Shown here: positions 26,256 through 34,492 of the stretch, in pieces
How positions within the stretch are numbered: the stretch's first letter is position 1
Layout: the number at the start of each line of letters is the position of its first letter
Assembly: GCA_041570195.1 (NCBI GenBank)
Contig: JBFFWQ010000014.1
Location: 1 to 64,000 of the forward strand
From: UBA11865 sp041570195
GTDB taxonomy: Bacteria; Chloroflexota; Anaerolineae; Promineifilales; Promineifilaceae
DNA length: 64,000 nucleotides
Reading direction: 5' to 3'
Translations under genes and position numbers: made by a program
The notes under the pieces: model-generated
What the model was told of the DNA's origin: nothing
What the model saw: only the letters and a program-made list of their open reading frames with translations
Databases searched by the model: none

Positions 26256-27488
26256 ATGAGTGTACACTTCAATCGCATGAGAGGACATGCTGGCAAGATA
26301 GTCCTTTACCTCATTGTACTCGCTTCGTGGGTCTATGCCCTATTCTCTCTGGGTCAGCGATCCGCGACCGTTGACCCTGCCGAAGTTCTACCGGCAACTG
26401 TGATGTCAACTCCCTCTGGTGCCGCAACCAGGCCAGCGGTTGACTCGAGAGCTGAACGGCAGGCGCTTCCGGCGCCTGCCATGATTAGTACCCGGGAGCG
26501 GGCCAAAAGCTTGAAGTCTGGCAGCGTGAACGAGACTGAGTCTGACATCCGCCAAGTCAGCCACGTCGTTACAGCTGGCGAAACGTTGACCGAGATTGCT
26601 CGGAAATACCAGCAAAGCGTCGACTGGCTTCAGGAACTCAACGGATTAGTCGATCCCCACAATCTATTCATTGGGCAAGAACTGATTGTCTCTGCGGGCA
26701 TCGAAGGAACGAGCCTGGCTGAAACGATAACCGGCAAGACCGATTATCAGCATGAAGTCATCGGTTCATCTGCCCAGGGTCGCCCGCTGGAATCATTCAT
26801 TATCGGCGACGGTCGTTACGACGTAGTCGTCATCGGGGCAATCCACGGCGGATATGAATGGAACACAGCCCTATTGGCCTATCGCTTTCTTACATATTTC
26901 TCTGTCTACCCCGAAAGAATTCCGGCTAACGTCTCGCTACACATTATCCCGATCGCCAATCCTGACGGCGTGGCAGCTGTGCTCGGCAGAAGTGGCCCCT
27001 TCATGGCTGCTGAAGTCTCTGGCGATACGACTGTTGGCCGCTTTAACGGTAACGATATTGACCTTAATCGAAACTGGGGCTGTGAGTGGTTGCCGGTAGG
27101 CCGCTGGCGCGGGACGGACGTATCTGCTGGAAGCAGGCCGCTTTCAGAGCCAGAGACCAGGGCGCTTCGCGATTATCTTGTCGAGATTGAACCAGGAGCG
27201 GTCATCTGGCTACACAGTGCAGCCGGGTTGGTAGTTCCCGGTAACTGTGAGGGTATTCGCCACCGAGCTTCAGAGAATGCAGCAGCGCTTTATGGGGAGT
27301 CAGCAGATTATCGCGTAGGCGTATTTGACGCTTACGATGTTACGGGCGATGCGGCCGATTGGTTGGTCCAGCATCGGATCACCTCAATAACTGTTGAATT
27401 GACCGATCATGAAGGCCTGGAATTTGGCCAGAACCTGGCCGGTCTGACATCCCTCATGGAAGGGATTGAATCACTGGATGAAGAGTGA
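26256..27488 (+). CDS. exported LysM plus M14 zinc carboxypeptidase
   Basis: A 410-residue protein: an N-terminal signal/anchor helix (about 14-32), a low-complexity linker, a LysM domain (about 102-147: HVVTAGETLTEIARKYQQS ... LFIGQELIV), then an M14 peptidase domain (165-405). Zinc ligands fit H197 and E201 (HGGYE) and the His in WLHSA. The substrate-binding NDIDLNRNW and a late Glu in ITVELTDHEG (catalytic position) are present. LysM binds peptidoglycan, so this is probably a cell-wall peptide carboxypeptidase acting outside the membrane. No strong ribosome site precedes the ATG. The lipoprotein gene begins right after its stop, so the two are probably an operon. Confidence 0.88.
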   Translation: MSVHFNRMRGHAGKIVLYLIVLASWVYALFSLGQRSATVDPAEVLPATVMSTPSGAATRPAVDSRAERQALPAPAMISTRERAKSLKSGSVNETESDIRQVSHVVTAGETLTEIARKYQQSVDWLQELNGLVDPHNLFIGQELIVSAGIEGTSLAETITGKTDYQHEVIGSSAQGRPLESFIIGDGRYDVVVIGAIHGGYEWNTALLAYRFLTYFSVYPERIPANVSLHIIPIANPDGVAAVLGRSGPFMAAEVSGDTTVGRFNGNDIDLNRNWGCEWLPVGRWRGTDVSAGSRPLSEPETRALRDYLVEIEPGAVIWLHSAAGLVVPGNCEGIRHRASENAAALYGESADYRVGVFDAYDVTGDAADWLVQHRITSITVELTDHEGLEFGQNLAGLTSLMEGIESLDEE

Positions 27489-27498
27489 GAAAGACGCC

Positions 27499-29277
27499 AT
27501 GAACCATAGATTCTCGCTAACGCTACTGTCGATGGCCTTGCTTTTAGTGATCATGAGTAGCTGTACTGGCCAGGACGAACAGGCAACACCGGAAGCGGCC
27601 AGCCCCACTCAGGCGACGACGCCGACCGTGATTCCTACGTCCGCCCCGCCAACGGCGACGCCGCTGACCGAACCGGTTATGCGCCTGGCTAACGTCGACA
27701 GTCTGGAGATCGTTGGCAACGCAGACGATCCGACTCATGTCGACGTCCGTCTGCGAGGTGCGCTATCTAACAGTTGCTCGGTAATCGGTGACATTATTAC
27801 AGAGTACGAAGGGGATTTGATTACAATCGCCGTACTATCGGCTCAAGAACCATCTGAACCGGATCAGGAATGCACCGAGGCACTAGTTCCCTTTGACGAG
27901 ACCGTCGCTCTGACAGACGTCGCCCCCGGTTCATACACTGTGTCCGCCCACGGCTTGCAGGGTACTTTCACGGTCGAAGAGCCGCCTGAAGAGGTGGCGC
28001 TGGAAACGGCGACTCCAGAAGCAACGACAGCGTCGCTCTCAGGCCGGGTCTGGCACGATCTCTGCGCAGGCTCTGGAGGCACAGAAGGCGAGCCGGCGGA
28101 TGGTTGCATCATTACTGAAGAGAACCGCATCCAGGCAAACGGCCTTCAGGAGGATGAAGGCGGCATAGAGGGCGTGCGGGTAGGCATTGCCACCGGAGAT
28201 TGTCCTGCACCGGCGACGGAATATGCGCTCACGGACGCCGACGGCGTTTATAGCTTTGTCGAGTTGGTCCCTGGTGTTTACTGCCTGTCAATTGACTCGG
28301 CCGATGAGCGGAACCAGGATGTGTTACTGTCTGGCATATGGACCTCACCGCAAGACGGGCAGGCCCAACAGACTATCCCAGTAGAAGGATTGGATGTATC
28401 GGGGGTAGATTTCGGTTGGGACTTTGAGTTCTTGCCGGCCGTCGAAGTTGATCTCGAAACATGCGAGAACAGCTTTGAATTCGTGGAAGATTTGAACATA
28501 CCGGACGACACTGTTTTCGAGCCAGGCGATAATTTCACGAAGCAGTGGCTGTTGCGCAATAACGGCACATGTCCGTGGACTGCGGATTACAGCATCGTTT
28601 TTGTTGGCGGCGACCAGATGTCAGCGCCAGAATCAATTCCTCTAGGCCAATCGATAGTTCCGGGCCAGCCGCTAGAAGTGGCCATCGACATGATCGCCCC
28701 GGCCGAACTGGGCACATATCGCGGCAACTGGCAGATCGCCGATGCTCAAGGGGAGCCGTTTGGCATTGATGGGCTGATTGAGGACGCGTTTTGGCTGCGG
28801 ATTATCGTCTCGGAGCAGGCAGCGCCGACTGCCACAGCGTCGCCTAATTCGGGCACGATCGGCGGCGTCGTGTGGGACGATTTTTGCTTCAATAGCGATC
28901 CAGGGGCGGGTTGCCTGGAATTCCCTGAGGATAGCGGGATTTTCATCGCCAACGGGTCTCTGGATGCCGATGAAGAGGTGTTGAGTGAGATCACGATCTC
29001 GCTGGCTTCTGAGGCATGTCCGGCCGGGGGCAGTCTGCCGTCCGCCGCCAGAATCTTAAGCACGACGACGACCGGTGACGATGGCTTATACCGCTTTGAG
29101 AATTTGGACACCGGCATGTACTGTATATTTATGGACGCCCTCAGCGAAGATAATGTCGACTTCTTGATTCCTGGCAACTGGACCTGGCCGGCTACGGGCG
29201 TCGGTCGCTACACGTTCTTTCTCGATCCGGGCGAACAGGCCTTAGACCTTGATTTTGGCTGGGACTACGCCGACTGA
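27499..29277 (+). CDS. lipoprotein with SdrD-like B repeats and an NBR1-type Ig-like domain
   Basis: Starting at ATG 27499 the product has a lipoprotein signal (LLVIMSSC, Cys22) and a Thr/Pro/Ala linker. An N-terminal beta-rich domain follows, then a Cna-B/SdrD-like repeat (SGRVWHDLCAGSGG ... TDADGVYSFVELVPGVYCLS). An NBR1-like Ig domain comes next (DDTVFEPGDNFTKQWLLRNNGTCPW ... IADAQGEPFGI), and then a second SdrD-like repeat (GGVVWDDFCFN ... GDDGLYRFENLDTGMYC). It would be anchored outside the cell membrane and may act in adhesion or wall organisation. An upstream in-frame ATG at 27466 overlaps the preceding gene and lacks support. It is 10 bp from the M14 gene. Ligand unknown. Confidence 0.88.
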   Translation: MNHRFSLTLLSMALLLVIMSSCTGQDEQATPEAASPTQATTPTVIPTSAPPTATPLTEPVMRLANVDSLEIVGNADDPTHVDVRLRGALSNSCSVIGDIITEYEGDLITIAVLSAQEPSEPDQECTEALVPFDETVALTDVAPGSYTVSAHGLQGTFTVEEPPEEVALETATPEATTASLSGRVWHDLCAGSGGTEGEPADGCIITEENRIQANGLQEDEGGIEGVRVGIATGDCPAPATEYALTDADGVYSFVELVPGVYCLSIDSADERNQDVLLSGIWTSPQDGQAQQTIPVEGLDVSGVDFGWDFEFLPAVEVDLETCENSFEFVEDLNIPDDTVFEPGDNFTKQWLLRNNGTCPWTADYSIVFVGGDQMSAPESIPLGQSIVPGQPLEVAIDMIAPAELGTYRGNWQIADAQGEPFGIDGLIEDAFWLRIIVSEQAAPTATASPNSGTIGGVVWDDFCFNSDPGAGCLEFPEDSGIFIANGSLDADEEVLSEITISLASEACPAGGSLPSAARILSTTTTGDDGLYRFENLDTGMYCIFMDALSEDNVDFLIPGNWTWPATGVGRYTFFLDPGEQALDLDFGWDYAD

Positions 29278-29505
29278 ATCGGCGGCCGTGACGCAAGGCG
29301 TGAGCGGCTGTTCCTATCTTGACTGCTTCGAATGGCTTTGCGAGAGGATATACGATGCTAACAATGGTGGAGGCAAGCAAAGCGAAAACCGTAGCCAGCG
29401 TCTGCGTATTCAGCACGTAATTCCGTTCCTCGGCCGAGGCCCGACTCATGAACGGCGGCCTGACAGCGGTACATCTTTGCGGCTATGTTACTCTAAATAA
29501 GGTGT

Positions 29506-31527
29506 TTACTCATGCCGTAGCGCGGCCACAGGATCCAGGCGCGCGGCCCGTGCGGCCGGATAGAGGCCGGCTACCACACCTATCAGGGCGGCGAAAATCA
29601 ACGCCCCGAGCGCCAGCCAGGGCGGGATGACGGACAGGGCGCCGACGCCGGTCACCCCTTCGTTGACCAGGTATTGGTGTGCGATCCAATCGATAAGCCG
29701 GCCCAACAGGGCGCCGACGACCAACCCAAAGAAGCCGCCGATCAAACCGATCATGCCCGCTTCGATGGTGAACAGACGACGGATTTCGCCGGCCGATGCG
29801 CCCAAGGCCTTGAGAACCCCTATCTCGCGCGTCCGCTCGTAGATGGCCATCATCATCGTATTAGCCACTCCCAAGGCGGCAACCAGCAAGGCCAGCGCTC
29901 CAACGGACCCCAAAAGGGCCTGCAACAATGCCAGGACCTGGTTTGCCACATCCAATATCGCTTCCAGCGACTGAACTCTCAGGTCGAGTTCCTCGATGGC
30001 CGCAGTGACGGCCGGCACAGCGCTCAATTCGGTCGCCTGCACCGTCACCTGGTCATATCCTTCGCGTTCAAGTAGCCCAGGATCGTCAAACCACCAGGTT
30101 TTCATGGCTTCTCGCTCGTGCAGACCGACGTCGAGCGATCGGCTGCCGAATCCGCCTTGCACGCCACTTATGGGCATGGGAAATTCCATCGATTCGCCGC
30201 GTGGCAGCGTGAGGATTAGGATAATTTCACGGCCGATCAGATCGGCATATGTCTCGCCTTCTCCCAAGAGCCGGTCGGCTAGGCCTGCCACCAGCATCGC
30301 GCCTTCTTGGCTCTCGACGATATCGCGGCCGGCGAGAACATCGGACTGCCCCGGCGGACCAAAGCGAAAAGGCATACCGCCGCTTTGGCTGATGCCTACC
30401 GGTATCATTTCGCCTTCCCAAGCCAACTTAATGTCCATGCCGACCGGCAGGGAAAGAGAAGGCATGACGGCCAGGACATTCTCCATCGCTTCGATCTGGC
30501 TTACGATAGACGGCGTCAGGGGCACGATGGGGTCCGGCCGGGAGAAGGGATCGAATCCGTCTGACTCGCCGAATTGAGGCTGAACGAACAAGTTTTCCAG
30601 GCCCACGGTCTCGAAGTTGCGCTGGACCTCGCGCTGTACGCCTACGCCGAAGGAAACCATGGCCACCAGGGTGACGATGCCAATGAGCACACCGGCCGCA
30701 GTCAGGATGTTTCGTACTGGCCTGCGTCTCAAATTACGCAAGGCGGCCATGATGGTATCGCGCAGCGTGAATTTGCCGGGCGGCGAATCAGCGTCGACAG
30801 ATTCAGATGCTTCCTGAACGACCGTCTCGGAGAGCGCTGTCTGGCGCGTCTCAACCTGGTCTATCTGGCCATCGCGCAGGCGGACGATCCGATCGGCATA
30901 GCCGGCCACTTCCTGGTCATGGGTTACGACTACCAGCGTGATTCCCCCTTCGCGATTTAGGTCGCGCAGCAACTTCATGATCGACCTCCCGGTCGTCGAA
31001 TCCAAATTGCCGGTAGGTTCGTCGGCCAGAATCAGGTCTGGCTGGTGAACTAGAGCCCGGGCAATGGCCGTTCGCTGCTGCTCGCCGCCAGAAAGCTCCG
31101 CTGGATAATGTTCGAAGCGATCGCCCAGGCCAATGCGCTCTAACAGCGCTCGCGCCTGCTCCTCGCGCAGATCTTTGGGTTGCCCGGCCAACATGAGCGG
31201 TATCGCGACATTCTCGACCGCAGTCAGCCTGGGAAGCAGATTAAAGCTCTGGAATACGAAGCCGAGACGCTCTTTTCGGTGGCGCGTCCGTTCCTCGGCC
31301 GTGGCGTCGTGCAATGCCAGGCCATTTAGCCATAGTTCGCCGGCCGATGGCCGATCAAGCCCGCCCAGTAGATTGAGCAAAGTAGATTTGCCGGAGCCGG
31401 AAGGGCCGACGAGGGCGATGAATTCGCCTCGGGAGATGGTCAGGTCCAGACCCTGGAGAGCGTAAACGGTTGAATCGCCCCGCTTGAAAGAGCGCTCAAG
31501 AGATTTGATTCGAATTGTATCGGTCAT
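29506..31527 (-). CDS. MacB-like ABC transporter: ATPase fused to FtsX-type permease
   Basis: A 673-residue fusion. Residues 1-225 are an ABC ATPase of the LolD/MacB/FtsE group: Walker A GPSGSGKST (41-49), LSGGEQQRTAIARAL, Walker B LILADEPTGNLDS. The permease follows, with membrane segments about 270-290 and three near the C terminus (about 540-665), flanking an extracytoplasmic MacB-type domain. Such exporters move lipoproteins, peptides or drugs by mechanotransmission. In the same operon, 95 bp upstream, lies a LolA-like protein, suggesting lipoprotein or lipid handling. In typical MacB the fused order is the same. No MacA-like partner is nearby. The gap 29278-29505 downstream holds nothing recognised. 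Confidence 0.92.
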   Translation of the reverse strand: MTDTIRIKSLERSFKRGDSTVYALQGLDLTISRGEFIALVGPSGSGKSTLLNLLGGLDRPSAGELWLNGLALHDATAEERTRHRKERLGFVFQSFNLLPRLTAVENVAIPLMLAGQPKDLREEQARALLERIGLGDRFEHYPAELSGGEQQRTAIARALVHQPDLILADEPTGNLDSTTGRSIMKLLRDLNREGGITLVVVTHDQEVAGYADRIVRLRDGQIDQVETRQTALSETVVQEASESVDADSPPGKFTLRDTIMAALRNLRRRPVRNILTAAGVLIGIVTLVAMVSFGVGVQREVQRNFETVGLENLFVQPQFGESDGFDPFSRPDPIVPLTPSIVSQIEAMENVLAVMPSLSLPVGMDIKLAWEGEMIPVGISQSGGMPFRFGPPGQSDVLAGRDIVESQEGAMLVAGLADRLLGEGETYADLIGREIILILTLPRGESMEFPMPISGVQGGFGSRSLDVGLHEREAMKTWWFDDPGLLEREGYDQVTVQATELSAVPAVTAAIEELDLRVQSLEAILDVANQVLALLQALLGSVGALALLVAALGVANTMMMAIYERTREIGVLKALGASAGEIRRLFTIEAGMIGLIGGFFGLVVGALLGRLIDWIAHQYLVNEGVTGVGALSVIPPWLALGALIFAALIGVVAGLYPAARAARLDPVAALRHE

Positions 31528-31622
31528 AATAGGCGGGTTGGGGCGTCAAGACAATCCGGGGACGCCAACGGTCCACTCCTTGGTCGTCCGCTGCGTCCCC
31601 AGTCGATAGTAAATAGAAAAAG

Positions 31623-32798
31623 CTATTGCAATGATTCGGCGAGGGCTAGGGCCTGCTCTGGATTCAGATCGCCGCCGACCAGCAAGAAAACATCGTCTTC
31701 CTGCCATATGAGCAATGAGCGGGTCGCTTCGTCGTTGACGTATAGCGTGCCTTCAACGCCGCGCACGGTCACCGTTTCACTGCTGGTGGCTTCGGCCGGG
31801 ATATCCTGGGGAACCTCTGGCCCCTGGGCGATGACAAATGATTTGCCATCCGGCAGAGTGAAACGCTGGACTATCGTCCCGGAAAGCTGCTCGCTACCTA
31901 CCGGCTCTGCGCCAGCTGGCAATTCAGATGGGGTCAGTGCGCCAGCTTCGGTCGCGTCAACCGACTGGCTGATCGGCTCGATTTGCGCCAGCAGATCGAC
32001 GGCCTCCAGTACGGTGACGTCATCAGGGATCTCGAAGGTGAAGATACCTTCGTCAATGGTTTGGTTGATCTGAACCCGCGTAGCTTCTACCTTGACGTTG
32101 CCGAGGGTGCTTTCGGCATACTCGGCCGCCAGCGGCAACTGATCGCCAGCGCTTAGCCATAGGTTTATGAAGCCGCCGGCGAGCCGTAATTCTTCGGGCA
32201 TCTGTTCTGGGATAGGCACTAATCGCACAATGTCAGCCTCGCTATCTCCCACTTGACCCGATCCGTTGCGTTGGGCGGTGAAGTATTGCAACAATTTGGC
32301 CACGGCTTCGGCTGGCGTTTGAGGATGATCGGCCGAGGCAGGATCGAATTCTCCTCCGTAGTCCCACTGACCGCTATACTGGTCCTGGTACGCAGCCAGC
32401 TTTTCGGTAAGGAGCGGAGCCAGCTCCTCGGCCTGGCCCACGACCACCGTGTCGAGACTCGGATTGTAGAGCCAGAACTGGCGGCCGTCGGAAACAAGCG
32501 TTATGCCCACGTGCTCGCTCTCATTAGCGGTCACGATTACTAGCCGCACGGCCGGCTCGCCATTGGGGCCAGCGTTCAACTTGCCCCAAGCTTCAAAGGA
32601 GCCGTTGATAGTTTGCTCCGGCAATTGGGCCTGAACATTGACTTCGGCGTAACCACTGGTCACATTGTCAAGGGTTTCTGCCGAACTTATCAGCAGATCT
32701 TCCGCGCTGGGAATAACGGTCGCTGCCACCAGGCCCGCGGTGGTCATTAGTAGTACTATGACCAGGAAGATAACAACGGTTCGTAGCTTAAGATTCAT
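31623..32798 (-). CDS. exported LolA-like/DUF4367 lipid-binding protein
   Basis: A 391-residue protein with an N-terminal signal/anchor (about 7-27, no lipobox Cys). A LolA-like beta-barrel half follows (about 35-270: SGYAEVNVQAQLPEQ, FWLYNPSLDTVVVG, INLWLSAGDQLPLAAEYAE). The C-terminal DUF4367-like domain (about 300-390) includes VRGVEGTLYVNDEATRSLLIWQEDDVFLLVGG. LolA proteins carry lipoproteins or lipids between membranes; DUF4367 occurs in related secreted proteins of Gram-positives and Chloroflexota. It lies 95 bp before the fused ABC transporter gene and is probably co-transcribed. The ATG follows GGAGTTAAC. The cargo is unknown. Confidence 0.8.
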   Translation of the reverse strand: MNLKLRTVVIFLVIVLLMTTAGLVAATVIPSAEDLLISSAETLDNVTSGYAEVNVQAQLPEQTINGSFEAWGKLNAGPNGEPAVRLVIVTANESEHVGITLVSDGRQFWLYNPSLDTVVVGQAEELAPLLTEKLAAYQDQYSGQWDYGGEFDPASADHPQTPAEAVAKLLQYFTAQRNGSGQVGDSEADIVRLVPIPEQMPEELRLAGGFINLWLSAGDQLPLAAEYAESTLGNVKVEATRVQINQTIDEGIFTFEIPDDVTVLEAVDLLAQIEPISQSVDATEAGALTPSELPAGAEPVGSEQLSGTIVQRFTLPDGKSFVIAQGPEVPQDIPAEATSSETVTVRGVEGTLYVNDEATRSLLIWQEDDVFLLVGGDLNPEQALALAESLQ

Positions 32799-33019
32799 GT
32801 ATGTTAACTCCGCCTTCTACCCTTGTAGAGATTGATATGGGTTGCTGTAATGATCTGCAAAACAACCCTAACATTATAGGGCTCACTCTTCATAACACCA
32901 GCCGGCTCTCATTTGTGACAAATACTAGGTGAGGCTTACGCTGCAGTTCGGACAGTAAACCGCCAAAGATCGTTAACTCTTTCGTGTTTAGGAATTATCT
33001 TTGTAAGGTATGTGACCCG

Positions 33020-33762
33020 ATGCGCTACGTCACATTGCTGCTCACCCTGGTTAGCCTTGTCATCTACTTCCTAAGGCGTCAGCCGCTGGCCAAGCTGCTC
33101 AAACTGCCACTGCCGTAATGCGAGCTGGGAGTTCAGAGAGCGATATCGTTGCCAATGGCAGACGGCGTTCAATTGCTGACAGATCATTATTGGCCTAAGT
33201 TACAGGGCAACCAACCGACGATTCTCATTCTTACGCCATATGGGCGGGGAAAAGAAGTCCTTCTTTTGGGTGGTCACCGTTGGCTGAGTTGCCGGCTCAA
33301 CGATTCGCCGAATGCGGCTATCCCGTCATCGTACAAGGAACCCACGTCCGCTACGATTCGGAAGGTAAGTTCGATCCGCACATTAATGAGGCGGCCGACG
33401 GCCAGGCCACCGCCGCCTGGATCAGTTGTTAACCGTGGTTTGACGGCCGGCTCGCCGCCTGGGGCCTAGCTATTTGGTTTACACGCTCTGGGCAGCGGCG
33501 ATGACCAGCTGGCCCCGGCTAAAGGCAATCGTTCCAATCTTCACCAGTTCTGAGAACTACAGTGTCACTCACTCGGATGGCGCCTTTGGCCTTGAAACAA
33601 GGCTACGATCTTCAGATCTCGAGTGGAGCGCACCCGAGCTGGAGTCGCAATCCAGGTACCAGCGAACCAGACGCAACAGCTGCAGTAATGGTCACGGCTG
33701 AGCAGACTGTGCTACATGATCGGCGACGACCGCCAGTTCTCACCGTTCCGAACGTGCTGTGA
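33020..33762 (+). pseudogene. wrecked CocE/NonD S15-family hydrolase gene
   Basis: A start region (ATG 33020, hydrophobic LLLTLVSLVIYFL) runs to a TAA at 33116. In the same frame CELGVQRAISLPMADGVQLLTDHYWP and PTILILTPYGRGKE follow. A frameshift near 33285 gives RFAECGYPVIVQGTHVRYDSEG to AAWISC, a TAA, then PWFDGRLAAWG. Another shift gives YLVYTLWAAAMTSWPRLKAIVPI to SDGAFGLET. A large deletion then joins the C-terminal piece YDLQISSGAHPSWSRNPGT to VLHDRRRPPVLTVP, ending at 33762. The order matches an S15 acyl-peptide/cocaine-esterase-type hydrolase, normally about 550 residues, with several stops, frameshifts and a roughly 250-residue loss. It is certainly non-functional. Confidence 0.85.
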
Positions 33763-33789
33763 TTTGTCTACTTAGAAAACGCTATCTAA

Positions 33790-33806
33790 ATTCTCTTAAC
33801 GAGAAT
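33790..33806. promoter_or_regulatory. palindrome ATTCTC-N5-GAGAAT upstream of the peroxiredoxin gene
   Basis: A perfect 6-bp inverted repeat with a 5-nt spacer, about 150 bp before the GTG of the peroxiredoxin gene, in an AT-rich stretch. Its form fits a site for a dimeric regulator, but no regulator is known for it. Confidence 0.3.
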
Positions 33807-33958
33807 CTAATATGCTGATGATATCATTTGCCCTATTGAACGGACTTGGTCACAATCGTGGGGGTTGCAGGTATTAAGCACTCGACTGAACGAAATCCCG
33901 TGCGAAACGGGTCCATGTGACAACTTATTGAACAATAGAAATAGGCACCCAAACTTTT

Positions 33959-34477
33959 GTGATAAAGCGCTTCTTAAAATCTAGAGAAAGGGGACAAGCC
34001 CCGACAAACGTCCCACTTCCGGTAGGCGCATCGGCGCCCGAATTCTCGCTACAGTCAGACAGTGGAGCCACGCTAAAGCTCAGCGATCTGCGCGGCCGTC
34101 CGGTTGTTTTGGTTTTCTACCCAAAGGACAATAGCTCAGTTTGCAGCAGCCAATTGGTTCTTTACAATGAGGCCCGGGAAATGTTTGAGGCCCACAATGC
34201 GCGAATTGTTGGCATTTCGGTGGACGATCACCTTTCTCATCAGAAATTCGCCAGGGACCTTAAGCTGAGTTTTCCGTTGTTATCGGACGACGATCCGACC
34301 GGCGAAACCGCGAAAGAGTATGGCGTGTACAGTGAGCAAGACAAAATCGCGGAAAGGGCCCTCTTTGTGCTAGATGAGGAGGGAAGGATTCATTGGCGTT
34401 ATGTGGCGCCGCGCGGAGTGAATCCCGGGGCCAACGGCATTCTTGAAGCGCTGGAATCCTTGGACGCAGGTGATTAG
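33959..34477 (+). CDS. peroxiredoxin (Bcp/AhpC-TSA family)
   Basis: A 172-residue thioredoxin-fold peroxidase. The active-site region VLVFYPKDNSSVCSSQL places the peroxidatic Cys at C62; the second Cys position seen in many Bcp proteins (C-x4-C) is absent, so it is 1-Cys or uses a partner thiol. It would reduce H2O2 or organic peroxides in the cytosol. The start is a GTG (MIKRFLKSRE) with no strong ribosome site. It ends 15 bp before the DsbA-NhaA fusion gene, which carries a CPHC thioredoxin-like domain that could be its reductant; this is inference. Confidence 0.9.
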   Translation: MIKRFLKSRERGQAPTNVPLPVGASAPEFSLQSDSGATLKLSDLRGRPVVLVFYPKDNSSVCSSQLVLYNEAREMFEAHNARIVGISVDDHLSHQKFARDLKLSFPLLSDDDPTGETAKEYGVYSEQDKIAERALFVLDEEGRIHWRYVAPRGVNPGANGILEALESLDAGD

Positions 34478-34492
34478 CATAGTCTCGCTCTA

